DNA of 64,000 nt. Origin: Brachynemurus nebulosus. Its lineage: Eukaryota; Arthropoda; Insecta; Neuroptera; Myrmeleontidae. Below, piece after piece: positions 49,471 through 61,456 of this stretch (its first letter is position 1; each line of letters starts with the position of its first letter). A program made the position numbers and the translations under genes. Where the stretch lies: the NCBI GenBank assembly GCA_035578155.1, contig JAPWDM010000002.1, forward strand, positions 36,194,437 to 36,258,436, in the 5' to 3' direction. The notes below the pieces were generated by a model. It had not been told where the DNA came from. It was given only the letters and a program-made list of their open reading frames with translations, and did not search any database.

Positions 49471-51608
49471 AAACTAGGAAATATGTCGTTCTCCATTTCA
49501 CTCGCACTCAGTCTTTTTTTCTGTCTCATTTTTTGCGAGCTACATTCGAAAAAAAACGCTTTATAAGTGGCGTATCATGATTTTTTTAATCCAATTTAAC
49601 GATTCGGCTATATTCTATTTCTCTCTCAGTTAAATATTTTTTTATAATATATCTAATCCATTTCTTTTGAGAAAAAAAATCATGACAATTTGCTTTATGT
49701 CGGAGGCGATTGATTATGTTACCACGGAATTAAAACTATTAACATTTTGGTACAATGTATAAAAATTACGTTAAACCACTTTGAAACAATAACACTTTTA
49801 CGTAAATTTATCCGCGTTTGCATATTGTCTTAATAATGGTGTACAAATGTATGCACAATATATTCCCCATATATTCAATTTCAATACTGTTTATTGCACT
49901 TTCATTCTTTTTTTTATTTGACAGATAAAATTAATAAAATGGATGCATACATAAATATTTCAACACATTTTTTTTTTCGTAATATATTTCTTTTGAAATT
50001 ATTAAAAAGTTTACAAAAAATAAAAATAATGAAATACAAAAAGCAAATTTAGTAAGTTAGTTGCTAAAATTTCCTACATTTCAGCATATGGTGGTGAAAA
50101 TTTTACAATTTTTTGGAAAAAATGTGACGTTTCATGGCATGGTGTTATTTTGTTATTGTAATTACAAATATAAAAATATAAAAAAACGATAAGTCTACTT
50201 TACTGATGGTGTTAATTTGACAAAAACAGTATTCTTCGTAAAATTATTTTATTTTGAAAATTTTTCATTGACAATATCAAATTTGTCATTTGAAAATCAT
50301 AATTTTGTTGATATGATTTCAAATAATGTGAAGCATAATTATGAGTTCCAAAGTATTTATGATAATTTTTCAGAAAAGTGTTGGTTTTCAAATAATTTTG
50401 CATTATTTTCAAACATCGTTAAAAATATTTCTAACTAGCCTTGAAATGGATTACATTCATTGAAGCAGTCATTACTGAAGCAGTGTCAAAGTACGTTATA
50501 TCCACCCGCAAAAATAGGTACAACATCCGTCAAGTCCAATAAAATTTTAATACAAATTTCATAGTAGAGTTTTAAATTGAGGTATGTCCAAAACCTATTG
50601 TTAATGTTTTACATTGTAAAAATTAAGCGTAATTACAAAACATGATGCTGTTTTTATAGTAAATCGATCGTACAATAATGAATATCAATAGTTATGTAGA
50701 TGAGTTTTGTTTATTCAAATCAGCCGTTCAAAAATCATCTTGTTAAGAAAGTAAACAGCTAAATTGCGCTTATTTCATCATTTTGACTTGTTCTAAGAAT
50801 CCGAGATTCTTTTGATAATAAAAGTTTTAATACCAAACAAGAGGATGTAACGAGATCCAAAACACGTTATGTCCAACAATTTTTATTTATTTATTTTTTT
50901 TTTTTTTTTTTCAAATAACTATTGCTGTATGATTTCATAGATTAATATACAATAAAAGTAAATAATGTACCGCATAAATAACAATTTTTTCAGCTTAATA
51001 TAATATTACTGGGAGAGAAAGAACATGTTTTTTCAGCTTACTGTAAAATTTGAGATTATGTACTTAAGGAGTTTTGGAATTGGACGACATATATGGACAT
51101 AAAAAAACATTTTATATTAGTGTTATAGATTTCATTAGAAAAACTCATTATTTTATATAAATTTTGACTGCCAAATATCACTTTTCACAACACATTAATA
51201 TTACTGAACTTTTTTCAACTGAAAATTACAAAACTTGAATATATTTCTTCACGAAAAATATGATTAATAATCAAAAGATAATCCAATGTTGATACAATTC
51301 GTAATTCGTTCACAAATGGTTTTCAATTTAAACCTAAAACAAAATTTTAAAAAAAAAAATTAATTATTTATTCAATTTTCTTAATTTGTATATTTTACCT
51401 CGTTTTTTGAAGTTTAAAGCCACAAAAATTACCAAAAAAATTGTTTAGTTTTATTAAATTTAGTTGACAAATATAAGATTTTAAATTCTGACATATCTAA
51501 CAATGAAAATTCAAATATTATTTGAATTACCTAATCAGAATTGCGAACATTGTACTATAGAAGAGTACCTACTATTATACGCTATATATCTATGTATGTA
51601 TGTATGTA
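49471..51608. other. Long A/T-rich stretch without a recognised gene
   Basis: The overlapping opposite-strand ORFs at 50212-50438 have Phe/Asn-rich, A/T-driven composition. No repeat ends were found. Confidence 0.45.
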
Positions 51609-51690
51609 CAGTATCTCACAAAAGTGTTTAGACAAAAGTTTCTTTAAAAAAACTTAAAAATTTTCTTTAATTTTTTACGAGATCTTTTAT
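51609..51690 (+). mobile_element. Solo Tc1-like terminus, second copy
   Basis: CAGTATCTCACAAAAGTG then TTTAGACAAAAGTTTCTTTA follows TA. It matches 15788 at nearly every base, including the downstream CTTTTATACAAA. No partner end was found. Confidence 0.6.
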
Positions 51691-51829
51691 ACAAAAAAAA
51701 AATAGAAATAAGGGAAATAAATTCTTCAAAATCTGTACTACAAAATCATACTAATTTAAATCACAGCAACTATTATAACTCTGTTTAAAAAAAAAATTCA
51801 ATTAAGACATGTATTATAGCACTCACCAA

Positions 51830-52100
<271 letters not shown>

Positions 52101-52440
52101 GCTACCGAACCGATTCTCAAAATTTTCTCATTGTACGAAAACTAAGTTATTTTAGGTGGATAGCACTATACTGTACAAAGTCCGTTTGGGGTCTTGAGTC
52201 CCAAAAGTACCAAAAATAAATTACCCAGCCGATTTTGAAAATTCTTTTACTCTTAGAAAGTTAAACTATTTTAGATGGGTATGAAAATGAACTACCCAAT
52301 TGATTTTGAAAATTTTGTCACCATCACAAAGCTAAATTACTTTAAATTGATATATGCCCCAAGCGCCTTATGCGAAAAAGCGCAAAAAATTACCTACTCA
52401 ATTAAATCTTTTCACTCTTAGAAAGCTGAATTATTTGAAT
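52101..52440 (+). repeat. Tandem modules beside the (TA)n tract
   Basis: Four degenerate modules share CCGATTTTGAAAATTCTTTT, CTCTTAGAAAGTTAAACT and ATTTTAGATGGGTA (starts near 52109, 52231, 52299, 52400). A related piece on the other strand is at 56760-56900. The ORF at 52354-52554 is repeat. Confidence 0.65.
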
Positions 52441-52559
52441 AGACGAGATCCGCCAGTGTCCAATATTTGCAAATTCGCTATGTTATGCAGATGCTGCGAC
52501 AGGGGTATTTTACGTATTTTTATATCATCTATACCTTGCGAAAAAAAAAATTAAAAAGA

Positions 52560-52852
52560 AAATACTGACGAATATTGAGCTAGTAGATGGACAGTAGACA
52601 TATTATTTCGGACGAACGACAAACGTGCGTAATCGTCTGAATCAAATATCGCAGTTGTCCGCAACCAATGAACGACCAGCCTAATAGTGTGCTACGCTCA
52701 CTATACCTCAAGGTGGTATGGAAACGAGTTATTCCGCGAAAACGCTTATTAGTTAACACTTTGCGGCGCTCGTGCGCCGAAACTATTGATTTTACGAGAA
52801 AAATTGTTATGATATAAATTGTAGGAAATTTTCTCCAGTTTAATTTGGAGGG
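52560..52852 (-). repeat. Inverted copy of the 48.2-kb repeat
   Basis: CAAGGTGGTATGGAAACGAG, TTTGCGGCGCTCGTGCGCCG and AAATTGTAGGAAATTTTCTC match the plus-strand copy in reverse. It is cut at 52852 by the foldback arm that follows. Confidence 0.75.
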
Positions 52853-54335
52853 GCACACTATCACGGTAGTCGAATTTTCCCCTTCATCTTCGGTATTGAA
52901 TGTCTACAAGCGAAATGTGATTGAAAGTCTACAACCGAATTGTCATTTTGTTGGTTTCAAAACTGGTGATGAGTGTTCGGCTGATCGAGGCTTTAAAAAA
53001 AGGTTTTAAGTATTTAAGGGCTGTATCTCAGTAAATTTCAATTTTGTGCCGAAAACAGGTAGCAGAAAAAAAGCCAACACAATTCGTACGAGGACATTCC
53101 TGCCCATGTTTATCCGCTAATCGCCTTTATGTTTTAGTTTTAAAAATTAAAAAAGGACCTTAAATAGTAAACTGGAAGGCCTTTATAAAGATATTTTTTC
53201 TTTCCAAAAAAATCCAAAATTTCTATTTTATAAATACTAAAAATCCAAAATTCCTAATTTATAAATAAACAGTGACTTTAATAACATTTTTAAATTACTT
53301 AATATGTATGTATTTCATTTGTCATAAAAGTAAGTTCACTTTTTTTTAAATTTTTAAAATTACTATTCGCCTACTTGTATTTAGAATAAACATAATGCTT
53401 TTAAAACACATTTAACAATAGCATTCAATTCCGATGTAAAAATGGGAGAAGTGGGGGGAAAAGTGATGCGGACTCCCTACAAGGTACTAGCTGGATACTA
53501 ACTGAATACACGTACAAAATTTCAGCCCTCTAGGTTTCCTTATGGAGTCTCTAGAAGTGTTAGAAAACAAGCAAAAAAATTAAGGAAATATTGGCGTAAA
53601 AATCGTGGGGGTAAGGGTTAAAAGTTGAAACCTCCAAAAAACAGTGTCTGGCTATTAGCTTAACCTGTACACCAAATTTCAGCCCTCTAGGTTTATTTGG
53701 GGAGATTTTGACCCGAACGAAACTGTTAAAAAACAAGAAAAATCATGTTCTTTTGGGTATAAAAATGGTGGGGGTAGGGGTTAAAAGTAGAGACCCCCAA
53801 AAGGCACCCCCTTGATACTAACTCAATCCGAATACAAAATTTCAGCCCTTTAGGTTTATTCGGGTGACCTGTGCGAGTGGTACAAACTTCGAAAACGTCG
53901 AAAATGCATGAAATTGTAGCTTAAAAATGAGGGGGGTGGGGGTAAAATATTAAAACCTCCAAAAAGCACAACCTAGGTACGAACTTTATCAACACACCAA
54001 ATTTCAACCCTCTACGTTAATTCTGGGGGGCTGGGGGCCTGTTAGATCGAGCGAAAATCGTTTTTCCCCCCTCTACTCCCACCATATCATCCTAGGAAGC
54101 TGAATTTCGGATATGTTGTAGATAATTGACCGAAACATTATTTAAAACCGGTTTGGAAAAGTTTTATTGCTTTTCCGCCCCCCACCACCCCCTTAAAGGT
54201 CGGGTCAGAAAAAAAATTTGCCCAAAATTTGACCCCACTTTGATAGTATGAGGTGCCTCGAAAATGAGCCCCATTTACCAAATTTCATCTCTTAACTTCC
54301 ATAGGGGGGCCCTACACAAATTAAAAGGTGGCGGG

Positions 54336-54420
<85 letters not shown>

Positions 54421-54547
54421 CATTTTTTTTTCTACATATTCGTGTTCTACGGGTCCGAAAACGGATAGCGCCCCTACTCTCGCCTCTCGCAGCTCTTATC
54501 GTATAGACTGTATAAGTCTAATTTTTCGGAGAAAATTCGACTAAAAA
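52853..54547 (+). repeat. Solo arm of the 3.7-kb foldback family, recent copy
   Basis: It runs from just inside the family edge (ATCACGGTAGTCG) through all modules and the (TA)n tract to TTCGACTAAAAA. Visual identity to the left arm at 34808-36440 is about 98-99%, clearly above that between the two arms of the element there. No second arm follows. Confidence 0.88.
54339..54416. repeat. (TA)n tract, expanded allele of the arm microsatellite
   Basis: 78 bases of alternating AT in the position where the related arm at 36287 has 26. Confidence 0.95.
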
Positions 54548-54552
54548 ATATG

Positions 54553-54843
54553 TATATATACCTATGACGGAAATATGTAATAGTGACAGTGATTTCTCAA
54601 ATACACCTCTAGATATTTCTGAAGCTGCAAAAATTATAATATTAAAGTAAATATTAACGTCCATTATTATTTTTTCAAGAATCTTTTAAATAAAAAAAAA
54701 TTAATAAGATTGTAGAAAAAATTTTGTGTGTAATTCGAGCACAAAATGACTTTCCGCTCTCATGAGATTAACATTCAGGTCAGCATTCTCAATCGAGCGG
54801 CAAAGCATCATTTTGCGCTCTGAATACACAAATAACTATTAAA
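54553..54843 (+). repeat. Duplicated segment with an exon-like start, copy 1
   Basis: It matches 62862-63158 at about 85-90%. It opens with an ATG giving MTEICNSDSDFSNTPLDISE then AAKIIILK. A GTAAAT donor-like motif lies at the end of this ORF. An inverted pair GAGCACAAAATGA/TCATTTTGCGCTC lies at 54738-54825. It may be the 5' end of a transposon gene. Unproven. Confidence 0.6.
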
Positions 54844-55394
54844 AGCAATGGCAATATTTTAATTACATTAAAACAGTTACTGTTTACAAAATGACGTCAT
54901 TCATAATAAGCACGTTAGATTCATATTATTTTGAATAGTATTTTAGAAAATCTTCCTTCCTTTACAATATTATATACCTTTCCTTCTTCCATGTTTAAAG
55001 TGGACAGTCAGTCATATACTATATTACATTATTCTATATATGTATAATCTTGAAATAAACGCACTGTATAAAAAATTCATATGGAAAATTCTTTGAAAAT
55101 AATCTTTGTTATAAAAGTATGGTTGCTGAGACAACTGCAATAATTATTGCAGGAAATGTATTACGGTGCTACATGATACATACATGTATGATATTGTATC
55201 ATACATATTATATCATAAAATATACGTAAAGTATATTTTATTTAATATTATATTTCAATTCTTTCATGTTCTTCCTATTCTTTTGTTAGAAAATTAAATT
55301 TCATCTAAACCAGAAAATCACCCTTTACGTTTTAAGTAATATTTTAGATATAAGTATCTTACATAAATCTATTGGTGTCCATTTTCTAGACTAC
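54844..55394. other. Non-genic stretch
   Basis: A/T-rich, with ATGATACATACATGTATGAT-like low-complexity palindromes. Nothing else. Confidence 0.45.
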
Positions 55395-55660
55395 GTTGGA
55401 CGCTAAAGTTTGATAAATATGTGACTGCAGCCTATGCGATTGTGACCCATGGTTTCATCTGCGTAATATTATCTGCATTATTGGTTCAATTACTTTTAAA
55501 TCATATATTCCGAAATTCTGTACGAAATGTTATTTATAGTGATTGGCTTCGCTCACTAAACGACTTTAAAATAGAGATGTGGCCGGAGCAACTTTTTTGT
55601 CACATTCCCGCCCATTCTGAACGTGATGGATTGGGATCAGTAGCTGATAACAAACTGATA
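55395..55660 (+). repeat. Dispersed repeat fragment
   Basis: TTCCGAAATTCTGTACGAAA, TTATTTATAGTGATTGGCTT and CTAAACGACTTTAAAATAGA link it to 41700 and 14520. The 84-aa ORF at 55421-55675 is inside the repeat. Confidence 0.6.
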
Positions 55661-55947
55661 TATAAGTGTTTATGAATAAAAGCCAAAAACAAAACAAACG
55701 ATGACCATTCCACTCAAACGCTATACCATTTCGCTCAAAGAATCAAAATTTGTTTTGCGATTTTAATGCTCCTTAATCACCATGACTTTACTACCCAGTG
55801 GTCGTACCCCATAATCACTATGACCTTCCTACGGAGTAGTACATTATCACTATTATCTTGCTACCCCGTGGTCCATAATCACTATTACTTTACTACCCAA
55901 TGTCTCATAATCACTATAATCTTACTACTCACAAGGAATGTCACGGG

Positions 55948-56505
55948 GGTGTACCCTTCCAATTTTGTTTATTCTTGGATATGTTATAGAACATAGAAAT
56001 ATAAGGAACACGTATTTTTTTAACGGCGGTAAAACAGTTTTAAAGGGGTGGTACGCCCTTCAACAATTGGGGTAAAAATTTATTTTAATATCTCGAAAAT
56101 GGTAAGAGATAGAGCAAAAGTTTAAACTAATGATATTGTTCTTTTTTAAATAGCTATCTACTGATATTCAATTTGTTTAAATTACGTCAACAGGGGTGGT
56201 TGTGGGATCAAATTTAGCGGTTAGTTTTGTGAATAGAAGATAAAAAAATACAATATATTAAAATTTTATTTGCAGATTTCAAATCTACGTGAAAAAACGA
56301 ATTGACCTGTTTTTGCTCAATTTCCTAATATTAAGTGTAGGGGTAGTTACCTAGCGGATAACTGTGTCGACATAATCGTACTATTTGAGTAATTCTAGAA
56401 ATACTTCAAGGAAAATCGTTTAAGACAATTAGAATAACGTAGGAATGCAATTTTCGAATTCAAAATTCAGTTTGAGCAGCACTAGAGACGGGGGTGAGTT
56501 CGGTG
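55948..56505 (+). repeat. Fragment of the 1.49-kb hairpin family
   Basis: GATATGTTATAGAACA, AGAGATAGAGCAAAAGTTTA and CAACAGGGGTGGTTG match the left arm of the element at 28357. The outer end and the second arm are missing. Four CATAATCACTATGA-like phrases lie upstream at 55780-55920 and one at 56508. Confidence 0.8.
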
Positions 56506-57519
56506 GCCCATAATCACTATGATCTTACTACCCAAATTCCGTTTAGCTGTTAATTTAAAGCTCTTGATGTTTATAATACCCTGATAGTCAATTTTGACCT
56601 TACGTTAACTTCTCCCATAATTCAATAGTATTTGAGAAGAAATTTCTCCAGAATCCTAGGCAACCTAATAGACTATGTCAGCCTGGAGTTGTTTAGTTTT
56701 TTTTCTAAATAAAAAAATTATTTCTAAATAAAAATAAAAAAAAAATTTCTAAATCAGTTGGGTAGTTAACTTTTTAGCTTTTGGGGTCCACAAGACCCTG
56801 GCGAATCTCATACAGTATAGCCAATGTCAATTTTAAACAGTTTAACTTTGTAACAATGAAAAAATTTTCAAGATCGATTGAGCAATTCACTTTAAATCCA
56901 GGCTTTCGGCATCGTTCTATTGTACAAAAAAGTGTCCATTAACATTTATTAATAGTTTTGATCAGTGTTTCACTCATAACAGTTCATCTAATTTATATTT
57001 CATTCATGTACAAGGCAGCCTAAATTTCCACATAAAATGGGCCGGTAAATACCCTGCCTTCTTGCCGACATAGTGAAGAATTCATTCGGCACAATTACAA
57101 AAATGGTTGTTGATCTTTCTTATCTTTCGCTTACACTCACAAAAGTTTAACACGTATCTTTTATCACAATCTGTTATTGTTGTCCTTGAGTGATAACATT
57201 TTGTTGTTACTTTAGTTAGAGACTAGCTACTTTTTTAGTAAACTTTCTTTAGTAAATTAATGAATGTAAAACTTAAATATGGAAACTTTTCGAAGACGAT
57301 GTGATGACATTGATTTTCGAGAGCACTTTATATTGTTTACTTACATATTTACATATCTTACTGCGTTATGACACTATAACGAAATTGTAGATTCTTTGCT
57401 ATTTTAAAAGACTGTAATATCTACTTAATTAGTAAAATACAAAATACCCCTGTCGCAGCATCCTGCATAACATAGCGAATTTCCGTTTATAAAAATTAGT
57501 TTTTCTCGGAAACTAGTTG
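56506..57519. other. Non-genic stretch with repeat debris
   Basis: 56760-56900 is an inverted relative of the modules at 52101. The remainder is A/T-rich. Confidence 0.4.
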
Positions 57520-57785
57520 ACATAGAATAATAGTTTAAAGAGCTTTTTTATGTAACTTTTTCTCCTCTTTTAAATGGTGTAAAAAAATTTGGCAAAAATT
57601 TTTGAATAAGTGGAAATTTTGGCAAAAAACTAATTTTTTGCAAGAACAAAAACCATGTTCCTGGCATCCGACGTGTCTGGCTGAAGAACTCATCCAAGAT
57701 TTTTGGACTTCCAACGTTGTCACCAAATTTCGTAACCCTAGGACGTTTCGTTCGAGAGTTATCGTGCTGATACATAAATACATAA

Positions 57786-57859
<74 letters not shown>

Positions 57860-57985
57860 TTTAGTGAATATTATTTTCGGTTTCTAGGGACCTCAAAACA
57901 AATTTCTGCCATAGTCCCGGGCTCAAGTCCCGTCATGAGACCTACTGTAATAGCTGAATTTCCATTCTGGAAATTCGCTAAAAAT
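57520..57985 (-). repeat. Inverted copy of the 49-kb (TA)n repeat
   Basis: On the plus strand: CATCCGACGTGTCTGGCTGA, AGGACGTTTCGTTCGAGAGT, the (TA)n tract (57789-57857), CATAGTCCCGGGCTCAAGTC, CGTCATGAGACC, ACTGTAATAGCTGAATTT. The order is reversed relative to 49000-49470. The 179-aa ORF at 57602-58141 runs through it and is not a gene. Confidence 0.8.
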
Positions 57986-58819
57986 GGGATAGTCTCAACC
58001 ACGTCCGTAAGGGATTTACGTGAAAACATTATGATTTCTGATTTCTACATTCTATTAGCTTTGTTAACCACTATCAGACTTCCACCAATTGAAGTTACCC
58101 TACTGGTAGAGGGTATAGGTCCGATGGCAGTTAGATTTTAATTTATCGCTAATTTTTTTCGGCACTACTGTAACCCTTTTGATCGCACGTTGCTAAACTT
58201 TGAGTCCTTTGCAAATTATATGAGGGTGCATTTTGATCCACATTTTCCTTTGATACTTGTTTACTTTGACTTTTAACATATTTCTATTCTAAATTATGAG
58301 TACCTGAAAATACCATTTCTTGCATACATGCGCGCCACATCCAGAGTTTATCTTGTCAGTCCCGTAATCTCGTTAGCTAAAATCTTACATGTATTAGTTA
58401 TCTAAATTTAGCTAGTTAGATTCAGTCCCGAAATACAAAAAAATCAAATAACGTTTTTACGTTAAAACTGGGAGATAGTTATTTTGATTCTGGATGATAG
58501 CATCAAATCTCAAAAATATTCGACAAGATGAGAGATATATGATGCCTAAATTATTTTTAAACATCACTGCAAAAATTAATCTGAGAAGTATTTAGCACTT
58601 ATATTTCGTTCAAATCGAAGCGATAAGAAGTAATTATAATACATAAATAGATTGTTGTGTGTGCATAATACGGTATTGTATTGTTCTGTACTACTTATGC
58701 GTTCTACTTACTACTTACTATTTACCGCTCCGGTGTGAACGATGTCTTTTGCCAGTACTTATAAAGCTATGATTTTTTACCCACGAAGGAAGGGAGCAAG
58801 TATATGCGTTTAAGATAAG

Positions 58820-58822
<3 letters not shown>

Positions 58823-58859
<37 letters not shown>
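58823..58859. repeat. (TG)n microsatellite
   Basis: About 18 uninterrupted TG units. Confidence 0.95.
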
Positions 58860-58862
<3 letters not shown>

Positions 58863-58879
58863 TGCGTCTGTTACCATTT

Positions 58880-59240
58880 TTCTCTAAAACGGTCCATCCT
58901 GGCTTAACTCAGGTGTCTATTTTGTTTTTATTTTGGTATTTTATGTAATTTCCTGCAACAAACTACAAACTTTATATTTCATATCTGTGACCCGCATTAT
59001 CATCTGTTTAAACCAGTTTTAATGATGTTTTTTTCGGAGATGGTTCTAAGACAAAAGTTCGATGAAAATTAGTACAACTGTTTCGAGAATATTCCAGGAT
59101 TACCAGGATAAAAATAAAATTTTAAATTTTAAAAACCCATACTTTAAAAGCTGATAATTGTAGGGTTGTTCTTAACCAAGTTTGATGAAAATGAGTCCAA
59201 CCGTTTCCAGGATAAAAGTAAAATTAAAAATTTTAACGAA
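58880..59240 (+). repeat. Dispersed repeat fragment with two to three modules
   Basis: It shares CATCCTGGCTTAACTCAGGT and TAATTTCCTGCAACAAACTA with 41542. Units of about 125 bp contain GATGAAAATGAGTCCAACCG with TTTCCAGGATAAAAGTAAAA. Confidence 0.65.
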
Positions 59241-59555
59241 TCACTTTGAAAGTTGTAATTGCGAGATGATTTTTAACCATGATTGAAAAAAATTGAGTAT
59301 GTGCAATCGCATTTGTGTAAATAGTGTTTCGAAGAGTAAAAACGCTAAAAAATTACAATTAAAAAAGTTTTTAAAAATAACAACGGAAAAACTAAAAAGA
59401 TACAAATAAAAATTCTTGGAGTCCCATATTGCAGATTTCATTATAATTTAGAATAAGCTAATTTTCATTCTACATGTGTAACATGTCTTGCCGCGTATTT
59501 TGTAGTGTAAGTAACGTCACACACGAGGAATAAAAATTAACTTATTCTAACAAGT

Positions 59556-60385
59556 AAAAGTCCCGAGGCCAGACCTAGGATTTTAATGAAATTTAAATGT
59601 GTTGAACACAAAAAATAAGTGGCACATACTTTTTTATCTGCAGGAAAACGGTTTGAAGGGATAAAGTCATCCTTCAAAAATTGCGGTAAAAATATTATTT
59701 TCCAAATATCTCAGAAACGGTAAGAGAGGGTTAATTTTGCGAAAAAAAAGGTAAAAAAATATATATTAAAATTTTGTTTGCAGATTTTAAATCTTTGTAA
59801 AAAAAAAATTAATTGGCCTGTTCTTACTTAATTTCCTAATATTAAACTTAGGGGTAGCTAACTAGAGGGTGTGACTGTGTTGCAGTGACGGATTTATCGT
59901 AAGTGCCGCTCTAGGCTCAGTGAAAAATGCCGCCCCTAAAATCGGCCGCCTTTCTTAAAAAACATAAGTGACGAGCAAAAAAAAAAAAAACAAATTCTAC
60001 ATTTTGCCGCCTTTTTTAATCCAAATTTGCCGCCGCTAAAATCTGCCGCCCTAGGCTCCAGCCTACTCAGCATGCTGGTAAATCCGCAACTGATGTATCA
60101 ACGTAATCGTACAATTTGATTAATTCAAGAACTTCTTCGTGGAAAATAATTTAAAACAATTAGAATAACGTAGGAATGAAATTCTCGAATTCAAAATTCA
60201 GTTTGAGCAACATTGGAGGTTGCGAGGGATAAGTTACCCTCTTAAATTACATAGTAGTTTTCATATCATCCACTATTAACACACCAACGCGGCGGTGGGT
60301 AATAATGTCATAATAAATATTCTTAGATTCTGAAATTGGGTTGTCTTATTCGTATAAGGTTTTTATTATGTTTTATTATGTTTTT
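59556..60385 (+). repeat. Left-arm fragment of the 1.49-kb hairpin family
   Basis: It starts at the family edge (CAAGTAAAAGTCCCGAGGCC) after TAA and runs to the loop-proximal AAGGTTTTTATTATG. It is interrupted at 59883-60092 by a hAT-like MITE. The second arm is missing. Confidence 0.85.
59883..60092. mobile_element. hAT-like MITE nested in the hairpin-family fragment, 210 bp
   Basis: CAGTGACGGATTTATCG and TAAATCCGCAACTG are the inverted ends. GCCGCCCTAGGCTCCAGCCT and GCCGCCCCTAAAATC relate it, in opposite orientation, to the element at 46932. The 8-bp duplication is decayed, but the family comparison with 28790 and 56360 shows where the insertion lies. Confidence 0.82.
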
Positions 60386-61294
60386 AAATGATACTTCCCG
60401 TTGTCATAATCTTTTGATTATTGCGAGTTAAGGATTTTTAAAACTTTCTTACCCTAACAATTCCCTTAGCATATATTTAAATGAGAATTTATTTTGATAA
60501 ATAAAACTAATTCAGATATAAATTTTTATTCTGCTTCACACATATACAAGGTAAAATTTAAAAACAAAAGAAAATTTTACCTTATATTTATTTATAGAAT
60601 TAAACGTTCGTGCGTGTAACATCTTTCGGAGGGAGTGAACAAATTGTAACGATCCTTTTATCAACATCAAATCTACTGCATGTATAATAAGCTTTTGTTA
60701 ATTATATTTCCATAATTCATCTTTACCTTTCATTACCAATTTACCACGTTCCATTATCGTTAGCTATCGAACACAAATACCACTTAACTATACCTAATGA
60801 ATCTATAATGAAATAATTTCTTATTCCAGTATCTTCGATTTCCTAGAACTACCACAACTGTGGATAGCTCGTATGAGAATTATTCGTAGACATTTTAACA
60901 ATAATAAATTACTTACTTGTACTGCTTACAGGTACTCAGTTCGAATCCCACACTCATATTTGTACATATGTATATATTACCATTAAATTATTATAAATAG
61001 TTTTGGTTAAGTTACACATTGCAATGGTCAAAGCCAGTAATAAACCATACATATATATGTTTGCGGTTGGAACACATACCACACAAAATAGCTTTAAGCA
61101 ATTTATTTTACATACATGGTTGAATAGTGACAACTAATATATACATATGCATACATATATGGAAACTAAATATACATATTATTATGTAAAAACAGAACGT
61201 AGAAAAAAGTAATGGATATACAAGAAATGGTCTCCAAGACCTCGTTTAAATCAAAGCAGTAAGTAATAAATAGTAAGTAGAACATAAAAAAATC
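60386..61294. other. Non-genic stretch
   Basis: A B-box-like GTTCGAATCCC at 60948-60960 follows a weak A-box-like TAGCTCGTATGAGAA at 60867. This may be a tRNA relic. Otherwise A/T-rich. Confidence 0.4.
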
Positions 61295-61456
61295 TATGAG
61301 CAACAAAGCTCCATCACTCAAGTCGAATGTCCTCTCACCTTCGATGTTTTTCAAATATTTCTAAATGTAATCAAAATTCGTTTTTATTGTTTAAATATTA
61401 AAATATTTTAAAGTAATAGTGTTGGCGATACACCCAAAAAGTACACCCTGTATATT
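61295..61456 (+). repeat. Degraded fragment of the 3.7-kb foldback family, left of the LINE
   Basis: ATGAGCAACAAAGCTCCATC and AGTCGAATGTCCTC follow the family edge GTGAGCAGCGGGGCCCCATC loosely. A module piece follows (AAAAAGTACACCCTGTATAT). It continues on the far side of the LINE at 62381. Confidence 0.5.

Noticed and set aside
50212..50438. Paired opposite-strand ORFs rich in Asn and Phe
   Set aside because: Typical of A/T-rich random sequence. No domain.
57602..58141. 179-aa ORF on the plus strand
   Set aside because: It reads through a (TA)n tract and lies within a repeat whose inverted copy is at 49000-49470. Length is due to YI codons and the lack of stops in the repeat.
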